64,000 nt of DNA from Brevundimonas sp. (GTDB taxonomy: Bacteria; Pseudomonadota; Alphaproteobacteria; Caulobacterales; Caulobacteraceae): assembly GCF_013912005.1 (NCBI RefSeq), contig NZ_JACESB010000011.1:1-64000 (forward strand). The letters are read 5' to 3'. Position numbers and translations under genes: made by a program. The notes under the pieces were generated by a model. That model saw only the letters and a program-made list of their open reading frames with translations. It was not told where the DNA came from and ran no database searches. Positions 15,907-24,892 of this stretch are shown piece by piece; position 1 is the stretch's first letter; each line of letters begins with the position of its first letter.

Positions 15907-16860
15907 TCATAGGGCTTCGCCCTTCAGCAAGGCGTCATAGCCGACGTCGAGCCAGTGATCGCGCGCCTCGCAGTGCGTCGCCCAGAACGCCCGCAGACCG
16001 TCGATCAGGCCGGCGCGCGCGAACGGCAGATCGAGGAACTCCAGCTGGTCGTACTGCGGGACCGGCACGGCGCCGGCGCGCCAAGACCCGTAGAGCACGC
16101 CGGCCTGCAACACCTGGCGCACGGCCAGCAGGATGCGTCCGGCGCGGTCGACCTCGTTGAAGGCCAAGCCGCTCTTGGCCTTGTCGACCTGGCCGCGCGA
16201 GAAGGCGTCGGCGGCGTGGGCGATGGTCTTATGCCGCAACTTGCGGATGGCGGCGAACACCTCGTCGTTCAGGGCCGCGTCGAGCCGCTCCAGAAGCGCC
16301 TTCGAGATCCGGTCCTCCGGCGAGCGCTGATCTGGCGCAACGCCGCTGAGGCGGTCGAACTGCCTATGCATCAGCTCAGCCTTCCCCCAGTCGTCCTGGC
16401 CGCCACCGCCCTGCCAGAAGGCGGCCTCGCCTTCCGAGACCTTGGCGAGCTGGGCCTGAATCTCGGCGTCGCGGACCGGCGCATAGTCGTAAGGAACGCC
16501 TTCAAGACCGATGAAGTTTGCGCGGGTCAGCAGCTCGTGGTGGGCGATGATGTCGTCGAGCAAGCGCCGGAGCGAGATCACGCCCTTCTTCGGCTGTTTC
16601 GGGTCGGAGTATTCGACGAGCTTCGAGATCCCGAGCACCTGGCTCGCCACATAGCCTTGGTCGAGGAACTGGGCGAGGATCGGCGCCACAGCCGCCGAGG
16701 GCCCCGCCGCGTCGGTGTCCTTGCGCGCCTCGTTAAAGGTGCGGAACACAGCGTCCTGCCACATCAACTGGCTGAGCTGGCCGTTGATCGAATGGACTGG
16801 GTCGCCATCCAGCCAGTCGAGCCAGCGCGCGTGGGCGGCGCGGTAATCCTCAAGGCTCAT
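15907..16860 (-). CDS. AbiU2-like HEPN domain protein (predicted RNase)
   Basis: This is a 317-aa mostly helical protein. RKLRHKTIAHA at about 206-216 gives an R-x5-H motif (Arg209 and His215) in a long helix, as in AbiU2-type HEPN domains. HEPN proteins with an intact R-x4-6-H motif are commonly metal-independent RNases that act as toxins or abortive-infection effectors. The start overlaps the KAP NTPase stop by 4 bases (ATGA), so the two are translationally coupled and probably act together. The HEPN call rests on one motif and helical content. Confidence 0.6.
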   Translation of the reverse strand: MSLEDYRAAHARWLDWLDGDPVHSINGQLSQLMWQDAVFRTFNEARKDTDAAGPSAAVAPILAQFLDQGYVASQVLGISKLVEYSDPKQPKKGVISLRRLLDDIIAHHELLTRANFIGLEGVPYDYAPVRDAEIQAQLAKVSEGEAAFWQGGGGQDDWGKAELMHRQFDRLSGVAPDQRSPEDRISKALLERLDAALNDEVFAAIRKLRHKTIAHAADAFSRGQVDKAKSGLAFNEVDRAGRILLAVRQVLQAGVLYGSWRAGAVPVPQYDQLEFLDLPFARAGLIDGLRAFWATHCEARDHWLDVGYDALLKGEAL

Positions 16861-19145
16861 GCCGGCTTGGCCTTAGACGACCTAGGCTTGGCGGACGATT
16901 TCCGCGCGCGCGGGGCCGCCGGCGTGCCGCTGGCCGTTCCGTCCTTCGCCGCCGCCCGTAGGCCGTCCCGCAGCGCCACGATGCGTGCCGTCTCGTCCGG
17001 GTCAAGGCCAGGGGCCGCCAGGAACTTCTCACAAGCGGCCAGTAGCGTTTCCGGGTCGTAGAAGTCGGGATCGGCAAGGCCGCGGAAGAACCACACGTCG
17101 CGCCCGGCGTCCGAGACCGAGCGGGCGAGGATGCCCTTGGCCACCCGAGCAAGAGCGTGCGCGTTGGCGTTGACGGTGCGGGCGAGCCAGGCCTTCGCCG
17201 TCGCCGCGTCGCCCAACGTCGTCCAGGTCAGCATGATGTCCCAGTAGTAGGGAGCGTCGGCCAACCGCCCGTCCTGTTCCGCCTCGATCGCCGCCAGGGC
17301 GCGTCGGCCCAGCGTCTTCAGGGCCCGCTTGTCGATGACGTCGCCCACCTCCGAGCCCTCGGCCGGGAGGAGGCCGCCTTCGCGGGCCCGCCAAACGTAG
17401 AGCGTGGCCAGAACCTCGGCTGGGGTGTCGTCGCCAGTCGCCTCAAGGAGAATCCGGCCGGCAGTCTTGGGGTCCCAACCGGAAAGGATCTGGCGCAGCA
17501 GGTAGTGCATGCTGACGCCTGGCGGGAAAAGGGTGCCGCCGCTGCGCTCCTGGGCCTGGATGAAGGCGGCCTTCTGGACGAAGGCCTGCAGCATGGCCCG
17601 GCCGGAGGTCAGTCCGCCGCGCGGGACCTGGCGGTACTGCAGCTCGTCGACATAGTCACCGACCAGCGACTGGCCGCGGGCGTCGACCATCGCGATGGCC
17701 TTGGCCAGCGCCCGGGTTTGCACCGCTAGATCGTCGGGCGCGGCGACGGCGGCGTCGATCAGCGCCTTGGGGACCACTTGATCGGAGGGAAACAGGGCGA
17801 AGTAGGCGTCGTAGCCCTTCGGCGAGCCGACCCCGCGGCGGTTCACGGTCTCGGCCCAGATCTCCCCGAACTCAAAGCGGTCATCCTCGCGCAACAGCTT
17901 GGCGCGCGACGGAAAGAGCGCGCTGAGCAGCTCGACGACGTCATTTTGCCGGGAGGGCGGCAGGCTCTCCCGAAACGCAGCACCGCAGGCCTTCTTGTCC
18001 TCATCGGAGGTGTAGCCGGGGCTGTCGATGAGGAAGTCCCGGTTGGCGCGCACCCAGTCGAAGACCTTCGGCTCGAATAGGCGCAGCCCCTCCATGGCAA
18101 CGACATCGCCGGCGTCGACCTCGGTCGCCAGCGGCGGCCAGGCGAAGCGCAAGGCGTTTGTAAGGCGGACGATGTCGCGCGGGCTCTGAATCCAGCGATG
18201 GAAGCCATGGAAGACGATCTCGCGCCAGCGGGCGCTCGGCTTCACGTGGGAGAGCACGAAGGCCATCTCGCGATCGACACGGCGAAGGAGCGCCGACCGG
18301 CCGGCGTGCGGCAGCTCCACCTCATGCTGGATGATCTTCTCGGTGAAGGTCGGCTCGCCGCTTTGGCGCTGATCGCCCTCGCCGAGCGCCCTCCAGACGA
18401 TGCGACGATCGTAGGCCAGGACATAGACGATGTTCGGCAGCTGGCCGACCGACTTCACCATCTGCATGATCGCCCGGACCTCCGCGGGCTCCAGGCGGTC
18501 GATATCGTCGATGAAAACCACGAAGCGGCGCCCGCTCTTCTCTAGCCGCTTGACGAGGTCGTCGTAGGCCGCCTGCAGAGTGGGCTCTCCCAGCCAGGCG
18601 TCGATGGTCTGCTCCATCGCCGACTTGACCGCCGCGCCGCCGATGCGGATGCCCACCGCCTCGGGCGGGTGGGCCGTCGCGGCCAGGGTGACCGCGGCCT
18701 TCACGGCGGGATCGATCGTCGCCTTGGCGGTCTTGTGCGCCACTTTGCGCACCTTGCGGACGGTCTCGCCGCCGTCCTTCAGCGCTTCGGCGAGCACGCG
18801 GAAATAGGCGCTGATCAGGTCCTGATGGCCGGAGAACATCCAGGGGGAGAAGCGCACCATCTCGACCGCGCGGGCCGGTTGGGCGCGGTTTTTGGCCTCC
18901 AGGAAGTGGGCGATGAAGTTGAGCGCCGTGGTCTTGCCCGAGCCCCAGGCGCCGTGCAGGCCGATGACATAGCCTTTCGGGGCGGAGAGCTCCCAGAGCA
19001 CGTCGGCCAGGCGCTGGGCGAACGGCCGATAGCCGAAGTCGTCTTGGGTCCAAGGGTCCTGTCGCGGGGAGTCGTCGGCGAAGCTGAAGCCCTCCAAGGC
19101 CGCATTCGTCTCGTCCTCCGCCAAATCGCCCTCCCGGTCCGCCAT
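16857..19145 (-). CDS. KAP family P-loop NTPase
   Basis: This is a 762-aa KAP-type NTPase. Walker A is GAWGSGKT at 65-72, the KAP signature RFSPWMFSGH is at about 98-107 and Walker B VVFIDDIDRL is at 209-218. KAP NTPases are STAND-related and recur in phage defence (PifA group), where they may sense infection and trigger an effector. Most of the C-terminal half is helical and may be the sensor. The C-terminus is basic and Ala/Lys/Pro-rich (ARKSSAKPRSSKAKPA). It overlaps the HEPN gene by 4 bp and is divergent, with a 71-bp gap, from the TPR-HEPN gene. Confidence 0.88.
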   Translation of the reverse strand: MADREGDLAEDETNAALEGFSFADDSPRQDPWTQDDFGYRPFAQRLADVLWELSAPKGYVIGLHGAWGSGKTTALNFIAHFLEAKNRAQPARAVEMVRFSPWMFSGHQDLISAYFRVLAEALKDGGETVRKVRKVAHKTAKATIDPAVKAAVTLAATAHPPEAVGIRIGGAAVKSAMEQTIDAWLGEPTLQAAYDDLVKRLEKSGRRFVVFIDDIDRLEPAEVRAIMQMVKSVGQLPNIVYVLAYDRRIVWRALGEGDQRQSGEPTFTEKIIQHEVELPHAGRSALLRRVDREMAFVLSHVKPSARWREIVFHGFHRWIQSPRDIVRLTNALRFAWPPLATEVDAGDVVAMEGLRLFEPKVFDWVRANRDFLIDSPGYTSDEDKKACGAAFRESLPPSRQNDVVELLSALFPSRAKLLREDDRFEFGEIWAETVNRRGVGSPKGYDAYFALFPSDQVVPKALIDAAVAAPDDLAVQTRALAKAIAMVDARGQSLVGDYVDELQYRQVPRGGLTSGRAMLQAFVQKAAFIQAQERSGGTLFPPGVSMHYLLRQILSGWDPKTAGRILLEATGDDTPAEVLATLYVWRAREGGLLPAEGSEVGDVIDKRALKTLGRRALAAIEAEQDGRLADAPYYWDIMLTWTTLGDAATAKAWLARTVNANAHALARVAKGILARSVSDAGRDVWFFRGLADPDFYDPETLLAACEKFLAAPGLDPDETARIVALRDGLRAAAKDGTASGTPAAPRARKSSAKPRSSKAKPA

Positions 19146-19216
19146 CGCCTGCTGCGGCGAACTGAACTATCCCACCAGCCGTCGAACCTGAGCTACCCGG
19201 ACGCCTGCCACAAGCC

Positions 19217-20800
19217 ATGGCCATACACCCGCTGCCCGAGACGATCGCCGACTTGATGGCGATGGACCTCGCCGCCTTGCCGCCGGAAGAGGCGTTGCAG
19301 GCGGCCTCGATCCTGATCGACCTCGGCGACGACGCCGGCGATGCGGCCGCGCTCGACCGGGCCGCCGGCGTCCTCGATTACCTGCAAGCCCGTGGTGGCC
19401 TGCCGCCGGGGATCGATTGCCGCATCCACTACTGCCGCGCCAACATCTGGAGCGCCCGACGCAGGATCACCGGCGAGACGCAAAGCTGGGTCTGGAAATC
19501 GGACCTCATCGACGCCGAGCTGCTCGAACTGCGGCGCACGGTGGCGCACGCCGCCTTCCCCGAACTCCCCCCGATCGCGCGGGCGCAGGCCCTCACCAAC
19601 CTCGGCAACGTCCTCAATCACATCGGCCGCTTCGTCGAGGCGATCGAGGCGTGGGATCGGGCCTTGGCCGGTGTCCCGAACTTCGGTATGGCCAACGGCA
19701 ACCGCGGCCTTGGGCTGATCCATTATGCCAGCGGGCTCTACGACCCCGGCCATCGCGGCGTCCTGGTGCTCGCGGCGCGGCACGCGCTCGAACGCACGAC
19801 CGACCCCGACGTGCTGTGGGAGAGCCCCGGCCTCGAGCCCGCCCAGGCCCACTTCGCCCAACGCGCGGCCGAGATCGACGCCCACTTCGATGTTCCAGCG
19901 ATGTCGGCCGGGTTCGACCTCAACGGCCATTCGCTCGGCCGTGGCCGGCGCGAACGCGACTACCGCCGCTGGTGTCTCAACAACCGCCTGTTCCTCAACC
20001 CCCTGAACGATGTCGGTCCTTACGCCATCGCCGCTAACGACGTCATGACCCTGCCGTCGCTTACCGTCCGGTTCGAGGACGGGCCAAGTCCGCCCCCGGT
20101 GATCCACTACTTCAACGTCCTGAAGCAGGAATACGCGAGCGCCCGCTACGCGCTTTTTGAGGGTCTGACGTCCGAGGGCGTCCATTTCTCGGACCGCGAG
20201 GTGCTGCTCTACGACACCCTCGACTTCCCGGCCTTCGGCCACGGCGTCGAGCGCCTGAAGACCGCCTTCCGTAACGCCTATTCCCTGCTCGACAAGACCG
20301 GCTTCCTGCTGAACGCCTACCTGGGTCTCGGCCATGGCGAGCGGCAGGTCAGCTTCAGAAACCTGTGGTTCGAGACGCCAAAGGCCCGAGCTCTGCACCC
20401 CAAGTTCGACGGCGCCGCCAACTGGCCGCTCCGCGGCTTGTTCTGGCTGGCGAAGGACATCTACGAGGACACCTTCCGCAAAGTCACCGAGCCGGACGCC
20501 CAGGCCCTCTATGAGCTGCGCAACCACCTTGAGCACAAGTTCGTCGGCGTGCACGACGACCAGCTGATGGCGGCTTCCATCTGCCCACTGCCCTCGCCCC
20601 CACTGGGGGTCTTCGACATCACCGCCACCGACCTCGCCGCCAAGACCCTTCGGCAACTGAAGTTGGCCCGGGCGGCCCTCACCTACCTTGCCATGGGCGT
20701 TTTCGCCGAGGAGCGCCGCCGCGAAGCCGAGAGCGGTGGCGGCCTCACCATGCCGATGTCGCTCTTCACGTGGAAGGACGCCTGGAAGCGGCGCGACTGA
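19217..20800 (+). CDS. TPR + LA2681-type HEPN domain protein
   Basis: This is a 527-aa protein. The N-terminal half has TPR-like helical repeats (for example ALTNLGNVLNHIGRFVEAI at about 130-150). The C-terminal half fits the LA2681 HEPN family, with ELRNHLEHKFVG giving R-x4-H at about 434-439. HEPN domains of this kind are predicted RNases. The ATG is 71 bp from the divergent KAP gene, so both could share one regulatory region and form a single system. The end (MSLFTWKDAW) looks intact. Confidence 0.75.
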   Translation: MAIHPLPETIADLMAMDLAALPPEEALQAASILIDLGDDAGDAAALDRAAGVLDYLQARGGLPPGIDCRIHYCRANIWSARRRITGETQSWVWKSDLIDAELLELRRTVAHAAFPELPPIARAQALTNLGNVLNHIGRFVEAIEAWDRALAGVPNFGMANGNRGLGLIHYASGLYDPGHRGVLVLAARHALERTTDPDVLWESPGLEPAQAHFAQRAAEIDAHFDVPAMSAGFDLNGHSLGRGRRERDYRRWCLNNRLFLNPLNDVGPYAIAANDVMTLPSLTVRFEDGPSPPPVIHYFNVLKQEYASARYALFEGLTSEGVHFSDREVLLYDTLDFPAFGHGVERLKTAFRNAYSLLDKTGFLLNAYLGLGHGERQVSFRNLWFETPKARALHPKFDGAANWPLRGLFWLAKDIYEDTFRKVTEPDAQALYELRNHLEHKFVGVHDDQLMAASICPLPSPPLGVFDITATDLAAKTLRQLKLARAALTYLAMGVFAEERRREAESGGGLTMPMSLFTWKDAWKRRD

Positions 20801-21543
20801 CGCAAGTGAGTGCTGGTCAGGCTTGTCGCACGAAGCTTGGCGCGTGCCGCGGACGTTGTGAGAGGGCCGGAGAGCTGATGTTCAAGCCGGCGCGGTGATC
20901 AGCTCGCGAACTCCCTGAATCCAGCCAAGCACGACTCCCCAAGACAAGATTCCCCTCATTCACACCCGCTGCTTGTGGCGGACCTGCCAAAGCGCGCCCA
21001 TGGCTCAAGGATTAGCTGCGCCACCGGCCCTTTGGCGGCCGCGGCTCAGCAGCGCTGCCAATACCTGGACTCGACCACAACTGTTCACCGCGCCTGGCCG
21101 CTAGCCCCCTGCCAACGAGCGGACCTTCCGAACGTCGTCCTTGAGTCAGAACACGACGGTGATTCATGCTTGCGAAGGATGACGCAAGGCAGGTGCACTC
21201 TGGCTAGCCGTGCAATGTTCGGCCGCTAGCGGCCGGGACGATTGGGCAGCGGCGAACTCTCCGTGATCCGGGCTTGCTGCATCCGCGCAGCTCGCCAGCG
21301 CGACCCGCTCTTTGCCGATCTGGAGCGGCTCCGCAGTATTGCCTGAGGCGACGAAGGCCTCTTCCCCCCCGGATGCAGCCGTGACTTGAAGCTCTGTCGG
21401 ATCCGGGTAGCCAGTGAGTGAAGGCGGGGGACACTATTCGGGCGCCCAGCGTCGCCGCATTGCGATCGAGATCATTCCAAGTCGATGCGCACTGTGCAGT
21501 GGCAAGGCAGTGGCAAGTACGAAGGCGTCTCCCGGCCGACCTC
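20801..21543. other. Intergenic stretch, no confident gene
   Basis: About 740 bp with only short frames that lack consistent coding character. A perfect 16-bp palindrome lies at 21220-21235. Given the broken RidA gene to the right, this may be decaying DNA between two cargo modules. Confidence 0.5.
21220..21235. repeat. Perfect 16-bp palindrome
   Basis: CGGCCGCTAGCGGCCG is its own reverse complement. It sits in non-coding DNA of the island. A dimeric regulator site, recombination scar or chance are all possible. Confidence 0.5.
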
Positions 21544-21853
21544 TCATGTCCAGGCGATCACGGCGGTGACCTCGATCCCCAGCCGAGCTTCCGCTGGAGA
21601 GAGCACGGCGGCGGCCGGCGGGGCTGCGCCGAACGCCCGGCGATGCGCGGCGGAGATGCACGTGATCTCCGAAGGATTCGTCACGTACACGACGGTTCGC
21701 ACGACGTCCGCGAGCGTGGCTCCAAGAACCGTCAACGCTCTTCCAACCTCGCCACAGCGTCCGCGATCTCGGTTTCGAGATCACGTCCCTCTCCCGTCGT
21801 CCCGACACGAAGATGAAAGAGTCGACCCGGCGACGGTTGAAATCGGTCTTCAT
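21544..21853 (-). pseudogene. RidA/YjgF family protein, broken by two frameshifts
   Basis: Read leftwards from the ATG at 21851-21853, three frames supply consecutive pieces of one RidA-like protein: RRRVDSFIFVSG, then TTGEGRDLETEIADAVARL, then LGATLADVVRTVVYVTNPSE with a C-terminus ending EVTAVIAWT. Joining them needs two single-base changes, one near 21800 and one near 21735. RidA proteins deaminate reactive enamine/imine intermediates. The N-terminal start also looks short. The gene is therefore inactive unless the shifts are sequencing errors. Confidence 0.72.
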
Positions 21854-22005
21854 GGCGGGAGTGTTTAGCCCAAAGTGTCTCTACGGGAGATCCTCACCTC
21901 GAGCCTCCAGGCGCGCTTCAGGAACGCAACCGGCCGTTAAAAGGTTGATGTGATAGTTGACCTGCGGCCGATAACTCGTAAGTTCATCGCGTGAGAGAGA
22001 AGCCA

Positions 22006-22656
22006 ATGAGCATTTGGGCGATCATAGACGAAATCGCTGCAGCCCTGCGGGCTGCCGAGGACGCGACGGTTGACCGCAAGGTTGACGGTCTGCTGTCAGC
22101 CTTGACGGAAACGCTTGCTGACGCGCTTCCTAACGCAAGCCAGGCGGTTCTGCGCGAGGGGGCGCAGGCAGCGCGGCGCGCCTTCGACGCCGTCAGAGAC
22201 GCTGAGACGGACTCCGCCGCCTTCGCGGCGGGACAGCTTGCCGCCGTGGCCGACGTTTTGGGTTTTGCGGCAGGGCGGGCGGCGGATGACGGGGCGTTGG
22301 CGATGGCGCAGCGAGCGCCTTATGCTTCCTTGCTGGCTGACCTTCGCGGAGGCGCACGCAGCAACCGGCAGCTTCGGCAATCGCTGGGGATCAAGTCGGA
22401 AGAGCACATGTGCCGGCTCCTGAAGGAGATGCGGGACGCCGACCTAGTTACGACCCAGCGGCGGGGACGCGAGGCCTACAATGCATTGACGCCGGTTGGT
22501 CGGTTGCTGGTCGAAACCCGGCTCGGCGTGGCCGAGCCGGCGCGCATCCCCCCGATCGTTGGCATGGGAAACCCATATCAGCTGACGGCTCTCCCGGTCG
22601 CCAATGATTGGGAGGACGGCAGTGCGCTGCCTCGCCTCGATGTCGGGACCGCCTGA
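22006..22656 (+). CDS. Winged-helix protein, first gene of ATPase-nitrilase cassette
   Basis: This is a 216-aa protein from the ATG at 22006; a GTG at 21991 is possible but lacks a better ribosome site. Residues 1-100 are Ala-rich helices. Residues about 106-170 form a winged helix (SNRQLRQSLGIKSEEHMCRL, then a wing around TTQRRGREAYNALTPVGR) of MarR/ArsR-like type. It may regulate the cassette or act as a DNA-binding sensor. Its stop overlaps the ATPase start (TGATG), so the three genes form one transcription unit. Confidence 0.75.
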   Translation: MSIWAIIDEIAAALRAAEDATVDRKVDGLLSALTETLADALPNASQAVLREGAQAARRAFDAVRDAETDSAAFAAGQLAAVADVLGFAAGRAADDGALAMAQRAPYASLLADLRGGARSNRQLRQSLGIKSEEHMCRLLKEMRDADLVTTQRRGREAYNALTPVGRLLVETRLGVAEPARIPPIVGMGNPYQLTALPVANDWEDGSALPRLDVGTA

Positions 22657-24890
22657 TGGCGGGCCGCGTCACCACCTTCTACTCCTTCAAGGGCGGGAAC
22701 GGGCGGAGCATGGCCATGGCCAATGTGGCTTGGGCCTTGGCCACGAATGGCGAGAAGGTGCTCGCCATTGATTGGGACCTCGAAGCGCCCGGCCTGCACC
22801 GGTACTTCCACCCCTTTTTGCGGGATCCGGAGCAGTCCCAAGCTCGCGGCTTGGTCGATCACCTGTGGAACTACGTCCATTACAGGACGCACGAGAAGAC
22901 GCGGCGGGACCAGCTTGCCGAACTGGCCGACGCTTCGGTGATCGTGCAGGAGCTGGAGCTGCCCTTGCGCAAGAGCAAAGGGCTTCTGCACTTCATTGGC
23001 GCTGGCCGGCAAGACGACGAGTATAGCGCCAAGGTCGGCGGCCTCGACTGGGCGACGTTCTACGGCCGCTTCGGCGGCGAGGCTTTTCTCAACCAAATGA
23101 TGGGTTGGGCGCGGTCGCGCTACACCCACATTCTCATCGACAGCCGCACCGGAGTGGCCGACACCGCAGGCGTGTGCACGACCCAGCTGCCTGACGGCCT
23201 TGTGCTTTTCCTAGTCTATAATCGCCAGAGCATCGACGGCACGGCGGCGGTCGCGAAATCGATCATGCGGACTCGGCGAGACCGAGATTTGGGCCCGATC
23301 GACATGCTGGTCTGTCCGTCCCGGGTCGAGGAGAGGGGCACGCTCGAGTCGGCGCGCCGCTATGCCGTCGGCAGACTCGCACCCGCACTGCAACGTCCGC
23401 GAAGTGTGTTAGCCCGCGAGCTGAGACGCAACGAGATCCGCCACTACCCCTGGTGCGCTTTCGAGGAGAAGCTGGCGGTCTTCGAGGACGAGCCTGACGA
23501 ACGCGGCTCCCTGCTGGACGCAATGCATGTCCTTGCAGGACGGTTGGGGCGCAACCAAAGGGTACGGTCATTCGAACCAGTGAAGATCGATCCGGAAACC
23601 ATCGCGCGCTATTGGCGCCGCGCTGCATTCGACGACCCGCGCCTGGCTGAGCTCGAGGAGCTGTCAACCTCGCCGGCGAGCGAGGTGGCGGCCAAACTCG
23701 CGCCTTGGCTTGAGGCGGCATTGGATCAACCCGAGGACCGCACGGATTGGCTGGCGAGCCTCGCTGAAGCCTGCGTGGAACGCTCGGGGTCCCTAGGGGA
23801 CGCCATGGACCCCGACACGGTCGCCTTCCTGAGCGACGCGGGGATGGAGCTCGCCCGCATCGTCTATGAGCGCGAAGGCCGCGAGTTCCGGATCCGGTTC
23901 TCTGCAATCCTTCAAAATCGTTCAGACTATCTGCAGCAGATCGGCAACCTGGATGAAGCGCTGGCAAGCGCAGAGGAAGCTGCATCCCTCTTGGGACGGG
24001 ACAAGACGGAGCTGGCGCAGTGGCGACATGTCCGAGCTCTGGAACGGGTGGCTGCATTACAAGACGCGATTGGCGCCAGCGAGGAGGCGCTTCGCACCTA
24101 TAGGGAGATGGTGACGCGATTTGACGGTCTTAGCCGCCGTGCATTGCCTTTGGGCGGCGAGCTCGAAGGGCTTCGCGCTCGGCGGCTGCTGGCTCAAGCC
24201 CTATTTGCGCGACGTGAGACCCCGGAGGCTCTCGCCGTCCTCGAGCCGGCCGTGCGCCGCCTGCCGGAACACGAGACGGTCACCCGCCTTCGCGACAGCG
24301 CGGAAATCGCCACTGTTCTGGGGCTCTACGCCGAGATTGCCATGGCGATCGATGTGGACCTGGGCCGCCGCGCGGTGATGATGGCGCGGGGGCGGATGGA
24401 TGCGATCAGTGAGACGCGCGGCGCGCGCGCCTCGCTCGAACGCCGCCTCGCTCTCGCCGAGGCTGAGGGCCTGCGTCGCACGGGCCGGCCGGACCAGGCG
24501 ATGTTGGCGCTCGAGGCTCTGGACGACGAAGGTCGCCGAACCTTGGCGGTGCTCGAGAGCCGCGCCGCGATCCTTCTCGATCTGGGGCGGGCCGATGAGG
24601 CCCAGACGTTGCTGTTCGAAGCCATCTCTCGCACATCCGGCACCCCCTCGAACACGGTCCTCGACCTGATCGAGCGCGCGGTTCGGGCCACCGGCGAACC
24701 GTTGCTTCTGATGGAGCTGGCGCTAGGCCAACGCGGCGCACGGCGCAGCGCCAGCGAGAGCGCCGAAGTCCTGAAACTGCTGGAGCGGGCCGCCGCGTCC
24801 CTTCCCGCTGGCCGGCGCCGGGTCGTTCAGACGCTCAAGCGCCTCTTGAGCGCCGATCCGCATGGCCGCGCGTCAGAACCGGACGCCTAG
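22656..24890 (+). CDS. MinD/ParA-like ATPase with Arg-type P-loop and TPR-like C-terminus
   Basis: This is a 744-aa protein from the ATG at 22656. Residues 12-18 (KGGNGRS) are a variant deviant-Walker P-loop in which the usual GK[ST] is GRS. DWDLEAPG at 39-46 and ILIDSRTGVAD near 165 are the other MinD/SIMIBI motifs. The N-terminal 300 residues are the ATPase. The rest (about 340-740) is helical with TPR-like repeats. This KGGxGR family is found in large multidomain ATPases, not in ordinary ParA partition systems. Coupled to the winged-helix gene before it and 2 bp from the nitrilase gene after it, it is probably the signalling core of the cassette. Confidence 0.82.
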   Translation: MAGRVTTFYSFKGGNGRSMAMANVAWALATNGEKVLAIDWDLEAPGLHRYFHPFLRDPEQSQARGLVDHLWNYVHYRTHEKTRRDQLAELADASVIVQELELPLRKSKGLLHFIGAGRQDDEYSAKVGGLDWATFYGRFGGEAFLNQMMGWARSRYTHILIDSRTGVADTAGVCTTQLPDGLVLFLVYNRQSIDGTAAVAKSIMRTRRDRDLGPIDMLVCPSRVEERGTLESARRYAVGRLAPALQRPRSVLARELRRNEIRHYPWCAFEEKLAVFEDEPDERGSLLDAMHVLAGRLGRNQRVRSFEPVKIDPETIARYWRRAAFDDPRLAELEELSTSPASEVAAKLAPWLEAALDQPEDRTDWLASLAEACVERSGSLGDAMDPDTVAFLSDAGMELARIVYEREGREFRIRFSAILQNRSDYLQQIGNLDEALASAEEAASLLGRDKTELAQWRHVRALERVAALQDAIGASEEALRTYREMVTRFDGLSRRALPLGGELEGLRARRLLAQALFARRETPEALAVLEPAVRRLPEHETVTRLRDSAEIATVLGLYAEIAMAIDVDLGRRAVMMARGRMDAISETRGARASLERRLALAEAEGLRRTGRPDQAMLALEALDDEGRRTLAVLESRAAILLDLGRADEAQTLLFEAISRTSGTPSNTVLDLIERAVRATGEPLLLMELALGQRGARRSASESAEVLKLLERAAASLPAGRRRVVQTLKRLLSADPHGRASEPDA

Positions 24891-24892
24891 TC

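Noticed and set aside
22656-24890. ParA plasmid-partition protein
   Set aside because: The Arg-type P-loop, TPR tail and nitrilase partner, with no ParB or parS nearby, do not fit partition.
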